Positions 46,601-58,400 of a DNA stretch of 64,000 nt are shown in pieces. Position 1 is the stretch's first letter. Each line of letters begins with the position of its first letter. Both the position numbers and the translations under genes were made by a program. The notes under the pieces were generated by a model. That model was not told where the DNA came from. It was given only the letters and a program-made list of their open reading frames with translations, and did no database searches. The DNA is taken from assembly GCA_014526335.1 (NCBI GenBank), contig JACTAT010000051.1, positions 1,898,411-1,962,410 of the forward strand, read 5' to 3'. The DNA is from Chrysaora quinquecirrha (Eukaryota > Cnidaria > Scyphozoa > Semaeostomeae > Pelagiidae).

Positions 46601-49600
46601 CCATTTTCCATTTCCCATGGAGGAAAAACCTGCTCTTTATCTCGAACTTTGCCAAATTTTCTGCTGAGCTGGATAAAGAGACAGGCCGAAAATATGTATA
46701 AGTTTGCCTAGCGGAGCGGGAATGGCAGCAGCTAAGTGATATGCTGCCCATGTATACAATAGATGAATCTGTTCTCTTTCAAGATGTGCTGCATCGCCAT
46801 TATCTCAATTTCACCAATAGTAGGGATGAAAGCATTGGGGTGTTTTGACTCCTATGTAAAAAATACCAGACTTGTTTGATGAAATTTGGGATCAGTAACC
46901 CTGCATGTTAATAGGGGTTCTATTTCTGACTTAAAAACTATAATTTTTTATATTTATATGGGGCATCCGTTATTTCGATCATTCGCTATCTCGAACAAAT
47001 TCCAGTTTCCCTTGAGAGTTCGAGATAGCGGATGTCAACTGTATTTGTGCATTTTATTCGGTCATTTAATTTCATTGATATAAATATAGCTATCTTATTT
47101 ATGACTCTATTTTTTCGTGCATTTTTCAATGTCATTGTTCAATTTGTTTGTTGATGTTATGTGATACTTTGCTTGTTGACGAAATTAAAATTTCCCTTTT
47201 TGCAGTCTTATTCGCTAGAGCATTACAAATCTTTAAAAGACAAGTTGGAACTGTTGGATTGCTCTTTGAAAATGGGAGATGGAAATGCCATTAATGCAGT
47301 ATGTTTTCCTATTTAATTTCTTTGTCACTTAACAGAAGATGTTACGAATAGCTCTTTCATCTTCGATTTTTGCCATACTACTTTTTGTTTTCTAGCATTT
47401 CAGTGTTAGTTGTCTATTTTAGCAATTTGCTTATAAAAATAACTGTATAATGTCTTTTAGGTCCTTGTATTCCTTCAACAAAGTTTAAAGCAAGGTAAAT
47501 TTCTATTTCTTGCTTCTTCTGTAATAATTCTTATTTGAAAATGAAAATGTGATTGTAAATTAATATGAGAAATTGTTTTCAGATATCCTCTTGTTGCAAC
47601 TTAAAAAGCGACCAAAGGCCTTGAATCATTACGTTAAATACCTTGAGATAAATGCTGAATTAAAAACAGAAATGGACATTTTCTCGTATGTTACTTTATT
47701 ATTTAATTCACATTGAAGACAGTTGCTTTTACATTTTCATTTGCAAAGTAGATACTGTAATTGCTTTCATAATTTCTGTATTGATTTACGTTTGCTTATT
47801 ATTCTATTTTTTATTTAATTTTTAGGAAAATTGGCAACAAGGAAGATGCTTTTGTAAGTTTGCTTTTTGTGGAATAATAATAACTTTCTTGAGTTATATC
47901 TATACCTTGGTGCCGAAAAATTAAGTCATTTTATTATAACGAACCATCGATATGTTAGCTTTGATAAAACTCAAATAATTTGATATTATTAAAGCTAAAT
48001 TTTTCAATGAAATGGGAGTTTTCATCTTATTTGTAGATATTAAATTATCGTCATATTCGTGGAATCCAAAATCCAAATACAAAACTACATGAAATCGATA
48101 GATTGCTCAGGTATGCCTTGTTTTCATGCAGTCAAATTAGTATTCTAACAACTATCATTGTATGGTGTTTCTGATCTCGTTCATTGAATATTAATTACTA
48201 CCTTTAGATTATTGATTGTTGTGTTTTTTGAAGTAAATTTAGAAATTCACAAGAAGTTTCTGATATTTCTTCCTACATCGAAGAAGAAAGGACACTCCTT
48301 CAAAGGCAAATTCAGATAGAAGTATGACAAATTTCCATTAACCTTTTCAAGTGGATTATATTCTATTTAGAGTTGGACATTTTAGTTAATTGAATTAATA
48401 TCCAGGCTATTCCATTCGTTATAATTACAACTAGCTAAGAATGCATCGATGTTTTGATGTTATCTTCATTAAATGACTTAAGTGGAATGATATCTTTTGA
48501 ATTCTTTTCAAGAAGGAAGATGAGGTATTGGAAAAGCAAGGAAAAAATCTTGTGATGCGTTATCAACAACCGAGATCTAATTCAGTTGTAATGAAATCAC
48601 TTCTTACTACGTTATATTATTGTACGATGTATCATTTTGATAAGGTAAGATTTGTTGAAATCCCATTCTTAAATATAGTAATTTCCAATTAATTTTAAGT
48701 TTGTTTTAGTTTAATTTCTTATTTAATCTTACAGCCTTCATCTCAACATCACCCCTTGAAAATTAAAACAGAATTTAAAGTAAGTTTATTCAGTGGTTAA
48801 ATATCTTTTACCAATTTCGTTTCCTTTCCAAAAACTCAGTTATATTTTGGTGATTTTTATATTTGGGTTTACTGTAGTTGAATGAAAAGCAATATGAATG
48901 GACTGTCATACCAGCTTGTGCAAAGTTGCATCGATGGAGTGGCATCTCAGAGATTTTGACAAATACTGTATGTTTTTGTTTATGTTCGTTACTTCTTATT
49001 TATATTTCATCACCTTTTCTAGTTTCTTTGATATGTGAATTGTGTATACTTTTTAGAATTGGTTGAGAAAGAAGACGGAAAGAAGTTATATTGGATTTGA
49101 ACATGTTTCTCGAATTCTTCAAAATGCTGGTGCTCCTTCACCTGTTAGTTTTTCCTTCTTTTTTCGCATCTTTTCATCGAAGTACAATTTATGTTTACTC
49201 TTCAATTATTGTACATATATAGTTATGTTTATAATTAATATAGTATCAATTTAGTAGTACTATAACTAGTTACAAAATATCTTTTAAGGTTGTTGAGAAG
49301 TATGTACGAATGATAGAAAATGCTGATCAGAGACTGAAAATTGCAACTTTCTGTAGATGCCATGACGTAGCTATTGATGTAAGTTTGATTTAAAGTGTAT
49401 CAATCTCTTTTTTTTACTTTCTACTAAAATGTCGATTTTTAGAATGGAACTCATTAAGATATTTTTGTTTATCATAGACAATGATTTATTTAAAAGACAA
49501 GCAGAAGTTAGAGAAATACAGACAAAATGTTATTTATGATGAAAGACTAAGATCAAGAATTACTAATTGTCTTAATGACCCTGTAAGTGAATGTTCGTAG

Positions 49601-49760
49601 ATATTTGTTTTTTTCCTTTTATTTCATTTATTTTCAACCAACCTTGTCATTTACTTTACTTTTTCTGCTAATTATCATTATTTTTTGCCCGGGTTTGCTG
49701 ATAACTGTAGAAAACTGTTTATTTACTCGTTTTTCTTTGTAGAATATAAAATGGAGATGA
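40644..49760 (+). CDS. VIPAS39: VIPAS39 / SPE-39 homologue, 20 coding exons
   Basis: Exons: 40644-40748, 40901-40932, 41097-41302, 41401-41505, 45692-45754, 45865-45947, 46363-46431, 47206-47298, 47461-47494, 47583-47685, 47826-47853, 48037-48110, 48243-48321, 48513-48644, 48735-48779, 48878-48967, 49057-49143, 49289-49378, 49478-49582, 49743-49760. The sum is 1641 nt, so 546 aa (human about 490). The N-terminal 200 residues are poorly conserved. From about residue 205 the match is clear: KSLKDKLELLD..MGDGNAINAVLVFLQ, then LLTTLYYCTMYHF, ending TNTNWLRKKTERSYIGFEHV, RLKIATFCRCHDVAIDT and NIKWR-stop. VIPAS39 binds the Sec1/Munc18 protein VPS33B in the CHEVI complex and acts in endosome-to-lysosome and recycling traffic; loss in human causes ARC syndrome. 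Introns are mostly 80-350 bp; intron 4 is 4.2 kb of SINE and satellite, and intron 7 holds a pogo-like element. Confidence 0.93.
41601..41943 (-). mobile_element. tRNA-derived SINE in VIPAS39 intron 4
   Basis: Read on the minus strand, an A-box-like TAGCATAGTGATTAGC (41932-41917) precedes a perfect B box GGTTCAAATCC (41889-41879), the RNA polymerase III promoter arrangement of a tRNA head. A body of about 250 bp follows, ending in a short tandem tail of (tttacc)n at 41601-41618. The element is opposite in orientation to the host gene. Confidence 0.75.
42350..45320. repeat. Satellite of 137-bp units in VIPAS39 intron 4
   Basis: About 21 units. Each contains gactgaagatttgcctcg, atgatctacagtgttgaggt, gagcattgatgtgagatag and acaagcctgctaaaagca. 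Some units are 141 bp because cgaa is duplicated (gacgaacgaagacg). Left-half units carry gcagatatRggac, right-half units gtagtcgtaggac. Units at both edges are diverged. Recurrent minus-strand open frames (MQPPQHCRSFEANLQS...) simply repeat with the unit and are not a gene. Confidence 0.93.
46450..47041. mobile_element. Pogo/Tigger-like non-autonomous element in VIPAS39 intron 7
   Basis: The ends are cagttgacatccgctatctc (46450-46469) and gagatagcggatgtcaactg (47022-47041), perfect inverted repeats, each flanked by TA (46448-46449 and 47042-47043). TA targets and CAGTTGAC ends are typical of pogo-type Tc1/mariner elements. Many further cgctatctcgaac copies lie inside the left part and near the right end. 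No transposase frame. Confidence 0.85.
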
Positions 49761-50086
49761 GATACCAGATTCAGTGTCAATAACTTGATGATTATACTAC
49801 TGATTCATTGCCACATCGTCATAAAGTATACTCGTGTTGTTAAAATGATGTACATATGTGATTGTTTTATTTTAGTTTTTACTAACTGTATATATGTATT
49901 ATTTACAGCCAATTTTGTGAATTGAATTTTATGACAAGGTATCGTGAACTCGGAAGTCTCTTCTTTTGGAGAAAGGGGGCGGGGCAAGAAGATAAGTAAA
50001 TGTAGCCTCGTTTTAGATTATTTTCCCGCGCTAAAATGGCAGTTCTCAGAACCCAATGAAGGAAGTAAGGTGGAGAAGATCAAGAC
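49761..50086. promoter_or_regulatory. Compact VIPAS39-CDIN1 intergenic region with probable CDIN1 promoter
   Basis: Only 326 bp separate the VIPAS39 stop from the CDIN1 start. A GC box (gggggcgggg, 49975-49984) and a perfect E2F-type site (TTTCCCGCGC, 50022-50031) lie 55-110 bp upstream of the CDIN1 ATG, so CDIN1 probably has its own promoter. No canonical AATAAA is visible for VIPAS39 here. Confidence 0.5.
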
Positions 50087-53000
50087 ATGAAGTTGAAAGT
50101 CTACAAACAAATTATTGATTTTCTATCTCGTCGAAGTTGTAGAAAGCAGGATTGTCTTCTCGAATTAAAGCAGCTTTTTCCCGAGTAAGCTATTACGCCA
50201 GATTTTCTATATAATTTGAACAATTTTGGTAGGATTTGTAGACACGTGTGACCCAATCATAATTTTTTTTTCTCAAAAGAGGCTAAGCTGGGTTGTGTGT
50301 ATTCATTGTTGTAGTTAAAGGGACAGATATTTGAACAAAATTTTTGCATTTTTTAGGACATCAAGCGACACATTGCACAGCATTTATTCCCAGCAACTAC
50401 AGGTATGACTATGTTTTCAATTTCAGTTTGCTTTAATGAGTTGATTTATTTTAGAGCAGGCAAAATTGATCAAAATAATTTTTAATTATGAGAACAAAAC
50501 ATGTGTAACAATGAAAATGCTCTTAAGAAAATAGACAAGAATTTCATCTTAATGTTTTGCAGAGAAAAATCAAGTCAACTTTTAAGAAACATCACAGACC
50601 TGACATAATGCAGTCTTATTATGAAAGGTATTTTGTGAATTTTAAAATTTCATTCAAGACAACTTTATTCACATTGTTGCATGCTTTTCAAAACTGGGAA
50701 TATTTGGGAATTTTCATTCTTATTTTAGGTGTATGACCCATATTTCCAATAATGAAAGCTCTGGAATAATTCTTCGTATTGCTGAGGAGGTTATCATTTT
50801 GATGTTTAATTACTTTATATTTGACTTACCACTTTATACATTTATACATTAAAACATCTTTTATTCTACACAAAGATATATTCATTTCTTAAACTAGGTC
50901 GACTTTCCTCCTGTCATGATGGCAAGAATCATACTGGAAGAACATTTAAAAAGAACAAAATACAAACAAACTGAAACAGGTTTTTTCAGTCATCTGTTAA
51001 TAATAATTTCTAATTACTATACTGTTACTTATATTGTCCTTATATTTGTGTTGAAGGGAAGACAAACAGAAGGTTCAAATATCTTTTCTTTTTTTTTTTT
51101 TTTAATAAGTCCCAAGGGACCTTTTTTTCTAATATAATATAATATAATAAAAATATAAAAACAACTATTGACATTATAAAAAAACTGTCCATTACCCTAA
51201 TCTCGAAATAAAATTGGCTAAATTAAAATCATCCGGATAGTGTCCAGTGGCTGTCCTTTTGCTTCGTGTGCCTCGCACACAGACCAACACTGCTCTCATT
51301 ATAGAAAATGAAAAGCGTGTCCGTATCCAGTTTACGACCTTCGAGTATTTCTCATCCCTTTTCTCGGCTAACTTACACGCTAAGTTTGTTGTGAATCGTT
51401 CACACTCTTTTCCCATGCTTCCGTTCGTACCGAAAACTAGTGGGGTAAAGGAGCCTCCTTCTCTTTTTGCGATTCTCTTGTTTTTTAAGGGTCTATTCTG
51501 TTGTTAAGTTGGAATACGAGGCAGCGTTAACGTGAGTCACGTTTATATCAAAAAATGCCACCTGATTTCTCCTCCAGAACCCTCTAGCTCTAACATCGAG
51601 TCTGGCTTCATCTCCCGTAATCGCCGTTCTTAGTCTCATCTGCTCTCCTGTCAATGGTTGTAACATCGGTTCTATTTCAACATCATTACACAATTCTCCT
51701 AGCATTGATGCTGTGAGATCTCTCACCTCATTGTGTCTCATGATTACATACCCTCCTCTGCCACATGAAAGTGCATGGTTCACGTCAAATCTACTACCAC
51801 AGGGACAGTGTGTTGGTAAGCCAGTTAATTCTTTATCATACCTTATTCTCAAAGCATCTCGAAATTCTCCCTTTGTGAGCTTGTATCCTTGATCTACTAA
51901 AGGTAGAGCGTCAACCAATTTGAGGAGCCTTTATCGGCAGCTTGTTCCAGTGCTCTTTTCATTCTGGGGCCTAATCGTATTGATCTTATGCTCTAATTGT
52001 TCCTTCTTACAGTTTCTGTTTCTGTTCAAATATCTTAGGGGCCAAAAGCAGACTGAAAGAGTTTCACACTAAATAAAGTGCAAGAAACATGATTTGGAAT
52101 GTCAACTAACCTCTATCACATTATCAATATAATCATTAAGGGGGAAAATATGGTATCCTTTGTCAAGAGGGGCAGTTAAGGTGGTGACCCAGGGCCCTGG
52201 CTCTCTCTGGCAGTTAAATACAGGTTTTTTAATTTTTATTTTAACATCTTGAAGCAACTTGAATATATACTGAATAAGAATAATTTTCCTTTATGGGTAA
52301 TTTTATTCTAAATGAACATGCTGTAGCAGATTATTTCTTTTGCTTATAGTACCAAAGAGCCAGATCAGCATGCTTTTAAAAGATCCTAAACTTATCCAAG
52401 AACATGAACTGGAAATGGAAATTGAACAGGTGAGTTTTGATGGTAAATGATTAATTCATTAAATCTAAGTCAGTACTAACTTCTTGTGTTTTCTGTAATG
52501 TTGGCTCTCTTTTTAGTGCTTGAAAGAAGATGAAGATTGTGGCCCAGATAATGATGCTGTTAAGAAGTATAAATTTTTTTATCCACATATTTTCCATATG
52601 ATCCGATAATTCAATTTCATGTGATTCAATATTATGCAATTCGATCCTATTTGATTTTATCTCATTCATCTCAATTTAATTTTATTCCATTCAATCTAAT
52701 TAATAATTATTAAGAATTGTTTATTTTCATTGGTTTATTGCTATATTTTGTTTTTGGCAAGAAACGTTGGAGAGGTTTATGAAAAGAATCTTGCAAAGTT
52801 GTTAACAGAAAAGGATATTCCATATGTTTGTAAGTTTTCAAATTTTCATGAAAGTTTTTTTAAAACGTGAAGATCACTTACTTAAGAGCACAAGACTATG
52901 TCAGTTGTCTTTTTAGTTGTTCATTATTCTTTACCATTCTTCTTAATTCTCTTTTATTCTTCATCATTCTTCTTGTTCTTCTTTTTTCTACTTCATTCTT

Positions 53001-54119
53001 CCTTGTTTTTCTTTACTCTTCATAGATCTTCTTTATTTTTCTTTATCTTTCCTTTTTATTCTTCTTTGTTCTTCTTTATTCTTCTTTATTCATTGTTATT
53101 CTTTCTATCCTTTTTATTTTTCTTTGTCCTTCTTTATTCTTCTTTATTCGTTGTTATTCTTTACAATCCTATTTTCATCTTCTTTGTTCTTCTTTATTCT
53201 TCTTTATTCGTTGTTATTCTTTCTTTCCTTTTTTATTCTTCTTTGTTCTTTTTTATTCTTCTTTATTTGTTGTTATTCTTTCTATCCTTTTTTATTCCTC
53301 TTTGTTCTTCTTTATTCTTCTTTATTCGTTGTTATTCTTTCTACCCATTTTAATTCTTCTTTGTTCTTCTTAATTTATCTTTATTCTTCTTTTTCTTTTT
53401 ATCCTTCTTTATTCATCTTTATTCATTCATGTTCTTTATTCTTCGTTTTCTTTATTCTTCGATGTCTTTGTTATGCTTCTTTATTCTATTTATTTTGTTT
53501 ATCCTTTTTTATTCCTCTTTATTCTTCTTTATTTTTCTTTATTATTTACCTTAGCCTATTCTGTTCTATACTATCTTCTCTGTACAATGAACAAACTAAA
53601 ACTATAACATTGTTTGTGTCTTTTTTCAGCTGAAGATAAACTAAGAACACTTGGATATGATAAAACACCTGATTTCAAGTTAGAAATCCCGATCGGTAAC
53701 CATTCGTAACATATTGATTATGATGAGTGGTAATGATCAAGTTTTTGCTTGTTTATTAATTTTGATTTTCTTTACATTTAGCCTTTCAAGGTTGTGTAGT
53801 GAACTGGATTGAAAGTAAAGCTTCTTTTGGAGATGAAGAAAGTAATGGTAGCTATCTGCAAGATCAATTTTGGAGTTACACAAATAGGTATGTATACAGT
53901 ATTTATTAAATCTGATAATCATACTCATCTTTAAGATAGATAATAGCACGATGCAAGGTAAAAATGTTTACACATTAATTTTGTAATTTTAGGTTTGGTC
54001 CTGGTATGGTAATTTATTGGTTTGATTTTATTGATGAACTAGATAACAACAGAAGTCGAGGTATAGTTTTATGTAATCATTTTCCGGATGATATCGTGAC
54101 ACTTGAGACATTACTCTGA
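50087..54119 (+). CDS. CDIN1: CDIN1 (C15orf41) homologue, CDAN1-interacting nuclease 1, 11 exons
   Basis: Exons: 50087-50184, 50357-50402, 50563-50627, 50729-50789, 50898-50979, 52350-52429, 52517-52566, 52762-52829, 53630-53695, 53782-53887, 53993-54119. The sum is 849 nt, 282 aa; the human protein has 281. Diagnostic stretches: [84 protein letters not shown] and NNRSRGIVL. It belongs to the PD-(D/E)xK nuclease fold: Asp in TPDF and the ExK of IESK are the expected metal-site residues. The human protein binds codanin-1, is mainly nuclear, and is mutated in congenital dyserythropoietic anaemia type I; its substrate is not settled. The N-terminal half corresponds to the helical, DNA-binding-like part. 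Intron 5 is enlarged by a LINE insertion and intron 8 by a T-rich simple repeat. Confidence 0.95.
51086..52023 (-). mobile_element. 5'-truncated LINE in CDIN1 intron 5, with target duplication
   Basis: The insert is flanked by identical 13-bp copies of gttcaaatatctt (51073-51085 and 52024-52036) and starts, on the plus strand, with a poly-T tract, the complement of a poly-A tail. On the minus strand 51918-51493 encodes the C-terminal region of a non-LTR retrotransposon polyprotein: a C-x-C ... H-x3-C cluster (CPCGSRF..NHALSC), [35 protein letters not shown] second piece in another frame ([21 protein letters not shown], down to 51192) continues the same protein, so the copy is frameshifted and dead. 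Confidence 0.88.
52910..53560. repeat. T-rich ttcttta/ttcttt simple-sequence tract in CDIN1 intron 8
   Basis: About 650 bp of imperfect ttctttattc and ttctttgttc units with periodic ttcgttgttattctttc inserts spaced about 60-70 bp apart, so a short unit is embedded in a longer one. Plus-strand open frames of Phe/Leu/Ser are an artefact. Confidence 0.85.
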
Positions 54120-55478
54120 CAACTATTCACTAGCATTTATTACCCCTGTTCTTTTAGAAAGGACTAAATAGTATTTATAATTAAGTACATTTTGATTATG
54201 CAAATGATTTATTTCACGGTACTGTTGTATTTTCTAATTCAAACTAACATGAAGCAACTCCACAGATTGCATCAAAGATTCATTTAGTGATTTCTTTCAA
54301 TTATAATTGAAATATCAAAATCTGAACTTTTGTTTTCTTTCAGAAAGATAGCTTTTAGCAGTGATAGAGAGTTTTTTCTTAAATTTCGTTGTTCCCCGTC
54401 GTTCCGCAATGGTGTATAAAATGCTTTGCATACGTTATATTTTTATCCGTCTATAGCTACACAATTCAGACACATTGGCTGCAGATTAAAACGGTTAATT
54501 TATAATCATTGCTTAATCTATCGTTCCGCCTATAAACTGTCTCCTATACTTCTACCTTCTTATGCACACAGATGGCTGTAAACGATTATGATAGATTTTT
54601 TATATTCTCCTCATTAACATATGACAATTTCCAACATAGAATTGTTCATTGGTGTCCATTTCGAGGTTTGAATCATTACATAATTTCATGCCAGTCCTTA
54701 TTTGAAGGGAACGTTTCCTTATATGGATGTTGCAGGTATAGGGGGCTTAAAGAGGTTCTTGTTGCCACCCTTTCCACCCTCTAAATCAACCTCCCAATCG
54801 CAGGGTTCCTGATTTTCATGATTTGACAATAAAATCGTAAATGAAACATATCTAATTTCGAATAGTAACTTGATTGGCTAAGACGAATCAGCTGGCCACC
54901 AATAAAAGAATCTTTCATTGGAGCCATTGTTTATGATCATCCTTACTAATCTTAACTTTGAGTCGCTTCAATCTCAATCGGCGTATTTCATGGAAATAAG
55001 ATCGCATTTCTTATTTAAAAGTTGATTCGGCATCTTTTACTAGGTCACAAATGTTTTGTTATCAATACTATTGTTTCACAGTTTCATACTAGTTAAATCA
55101 ATTAGCAAATCTGGCCTGATTTCTATTCACAAAGCTTTTTCTCTTCACACTATGGGCAAGAGAACTTCTCATGATAAAACGAAATTTGAGCCGACATCAT
55201 CCTCGTGCTCTGTTACCATAGTAACGTGGATTTGATTGGCGTGTTGAAATGATGGAAGCTGTGTTGAGATATTTTTCACATCTTCTCCCTCTTACTTCCT
55301 GCCTTCCTGTTCAAAGTTGACGTTTTGAAATTTGGGTTGAGTTGCCAACAGTGTGAAAGATTTAACTGACATAATTCTATAGTAGCTTGTCTAACCGCAG
55401 GCAGAAAAACAAAACGTTGACGGCTCATCTTGGAGAAATCTTGAAAGCCATCAGTTCATTGAAGTTTCTGTCAGTCAT
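54120..55478. promoter_or_regulatory. CDIN1-MEIS intergenic region, probable MEIS 5' region
   Basis: No gene seen. At 55212-55225 lies GTTACCATAGTAAC, a perfect palindromic X-box fitting the RFX consensus GTNRCC-N2-RGYAAC, 254 bp before the MEIS ATG. It is followed by an inverted CCAAT (gattggc, about 55234-55240). Confidence 0.5.
55212..55225. promoter_or_regulatory. RFX-type X-box
   Basis: GTTACCATAGTAAC matches both half-sites of the RFX consensus with a 2-bp spacer. RFX factors control ciliary and neural genes. Location suggests MEIS promoter or 5' UTR. Confidence 0.5.
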
Positions 55479-58400
55479 ATGGCGCAAAGGGTTTGTTCAG
55501 ATTAAACTGATATTTTTATCTTCAACTCAACATGACGAGAACTCAAAGCCTTTTTATTAACAACACTGTCACTCATCAATTCATTGTGTTTGTATACTTT
55601 AAGCCAATGCAATCGTGAACTGTTTGACTTTTACTTCAATATAAAGCGGCCAGATAGCAACAATGGTTAACAGTTAAACAGCGTTTTAAATATTTTCTTA
55701 CGTTAATCGTAGGTTGGAGATACGTTTACTTCACCATTTGGCCTGGCAATTGAAGATGGCGGTCCTTCCAGTTTACTCTCAGATGGAACAACACGCCTAA
55801 CACGAATGCAGACACATGGCAGTTTCAATCAGCAAGCTTGTATGTCTTCAGAGCAACCAAACTTTCATCAAAGTGAAAATAACCTTGCAGCTTCACCTTC
55901 TGATGGCCAAATCAAGATAGATAAAGAAAATATCTATGGGTAACTTTTATAATATTTTTTATGATATTTTTCATGTGTAGACAGCGCTCAAGAGATCCAT
56001 CTTGACAGTTATGGATAGAAATGTACTTAAACTTAATTCCTCGTTACAATTTCCTAAACCATATGTTGTTGAAACTATAAATATAACATATTATGACACA
56101 ACTGTCTTTTTGTCCATCATCACTTTTTTCATTATGTTCTATTTGATATTCAGTTCTTTAGCTAACGTTTTGTTATGATTTTCTCATATGACAACTTGTT
56201 GCATTTCGATTGAGCATGTAAAAATCAACCCATTAGAAGATAAGTTTTAATTTTATCACTATTTTTTACAACTAATAAAAATCTCAGTTTCTTTTTATAA
56301 GTTTTAAATTTCTTTTCAATTTTAGCATGATCATCCTAAATTCAAATCATGTTTACATTTTCCATTTCCGTGTGCAACATTTCAATGTTTAATAAACAAT
56401 TTTTTCCTTCAATCATTGCTTCTCAAGTTTCTTTTCACGCATTCATGTTTTTCGGATATCATATTTTAAACCGTTTCAAACAGTTATTCTTAAGCAACTA
56501 CTTTCTGTATTCATTTGATTTCTAATCGCTCATATCATTATTTTTCCTGCACTTCCTTATGTATATGAAGTTTTAATTTTCAAATGACGCCACAAATGCA
56601 TGCCTTTTTTCATTTTTGAACCAGCTTTGCTTCATAGCATAAAATATTGTTATTACTGTTATCTAATTTCTTATTCATGTTTTCATGATCGACGTTTTAA
56701 TGCAACTTTCATTTTAGCAACTCTTATCAAAATTCTTAAAGCGGAAACAAATCTTCGGACACCTTACTCGTGATTCGCATCTACGTGCAAGCGTATGATA
56801 AAGCAAATATTTACCCCGCTTTATTTTTCTCTGCTTCCGTTTAAGACAGCGTGTTCATCTTTAAACCTCTGTGCTAATTTCTTATTTTCTTTTTAACTTC
56901 ATTAGTAAATCTTACGTTACGATTCAAATAAATCAAACTCCTTATTCCATTCAAAATTATCTTTATTTTATCCTTTCAACTTTTCTTCCTTCATTTATAT
57001 ATTATGTAAAAACATGGCTATCCCCAACGCCAAGAAGACCTGCATTACATGCTTGTTTCATATAGCAGCAGACAGATTCATTATTTTTTTAGTTCTTTTG
57101 TTCAATTTAGCCTTCTATTTTTAAGTTCTAAGACAACCAAGATTGTTGGGCAGTTCGGAAGCGTTTCTAAAATGAAAACTAAAGCTTTTCTGGATGCTAA
57201 ATTTGAAAATTGTTTTATTTTTAGACACCCTCTTTTTCCCTTACTGGCTCTTGTGTTTGAAAAATGCGAGTTAGCAACATGCACATCAAAACAACAAAAT
57301 GAACAACAAGATGACGTGTGTTCATCCATATCATTCAGTGATGATATCCAAGCATTTGCTAAACAGGTTTATTACTCTTTCTATTTCTATACATAACTAA
57401 CTAAAGTAGTTTGAAGTGGGTTGTAAAATGTTATATGTTATTTTGTTTTTTTGTTTAATTTCGGTTAAGTTGAATACTAAGTGATTGGTTAATCTGTCTT
57501 TATCACGTAATTAATGTTACCATCATTTACTACTTAAAGAGTTTTTTGTTTACTTCTTTGCTTTTCGGAGTGATCATATTTCAAACATCTCTAACCTCTT
57601 TATGGTTTCATCTAGGCCTGTAGCATTTTCAGACATTATTCTTTTCTGCATACTGTAATCTTTATTCGTTAAACAGCTCGTTCACTTATAAACTCCTTTG
57701 TTTTCTTATAATAATTTTTTTGTTAATTTTTAAATGGAAAACTATTAATTTTCAGTTTCGAGATGATAAATTGTTCTTCACGTCTAACACAGAACTGGAT
57801 CGACTTGTAAGTTAACATGGTTTTTTATGATTTAATTAATTACTTAACAAAAACACTCTATGTACCTCAATTTTACCATGACAAACATCTAATATTATCC
57901 AAAAGAAAGTCATTATTAATTTGTCCTTCTCTTTTTTAGATGGTACTGTCCATTCAGGTTTTAAGATTTCACCTACTGGAACTTGAAAAGGTTACTTATT
58001 CGTAGATTTCTTGTAAAGCATTTGTTAATATCATAGTGATACAATATTTATCACAATAGAATAATCTTTAAACAATACTTATCTTGTTTGAAAATGATTC
58101 TTTGTATTTTAAGGTGAACGATCTGTGCGATAATTTTTGCAAAAGATACATTGCTTGTTTGAAAGGAAAAATGCCATTAGATTTAGTTTTAGAAGATGGT
58201 GATTCGAAAGAGAAAGCTTCTTCTGAAAGTGATGATGCGAAAGAATTAACTGCCAATTCTCCTGCATCAGATCAAGTAAGCTAATTTTTTTAGATTTGTC
58301 GGGCTTTTATTTTCAAACATTTATCCTTAATCATTCTTCACGATGTAAAAAACTTTAACAATTTTATGAATTTATTGTTGTAATTTAGGAATCTCCAAAT

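Noticed and set aside
46387..46701. 104-codon plus-strand frame crossing a VIPAS39 exon end
   Set aside because: It reads through the real donor at 46432 into the pogo-like element; the match to VIPAS39 continues at 47206 instead.
52898..53633. Frames of 151 and 169 codons rich in Phe/Leu/Ser
   Set aside because: Translation of a T-rich simple repeat inside a CDIN1 intron.
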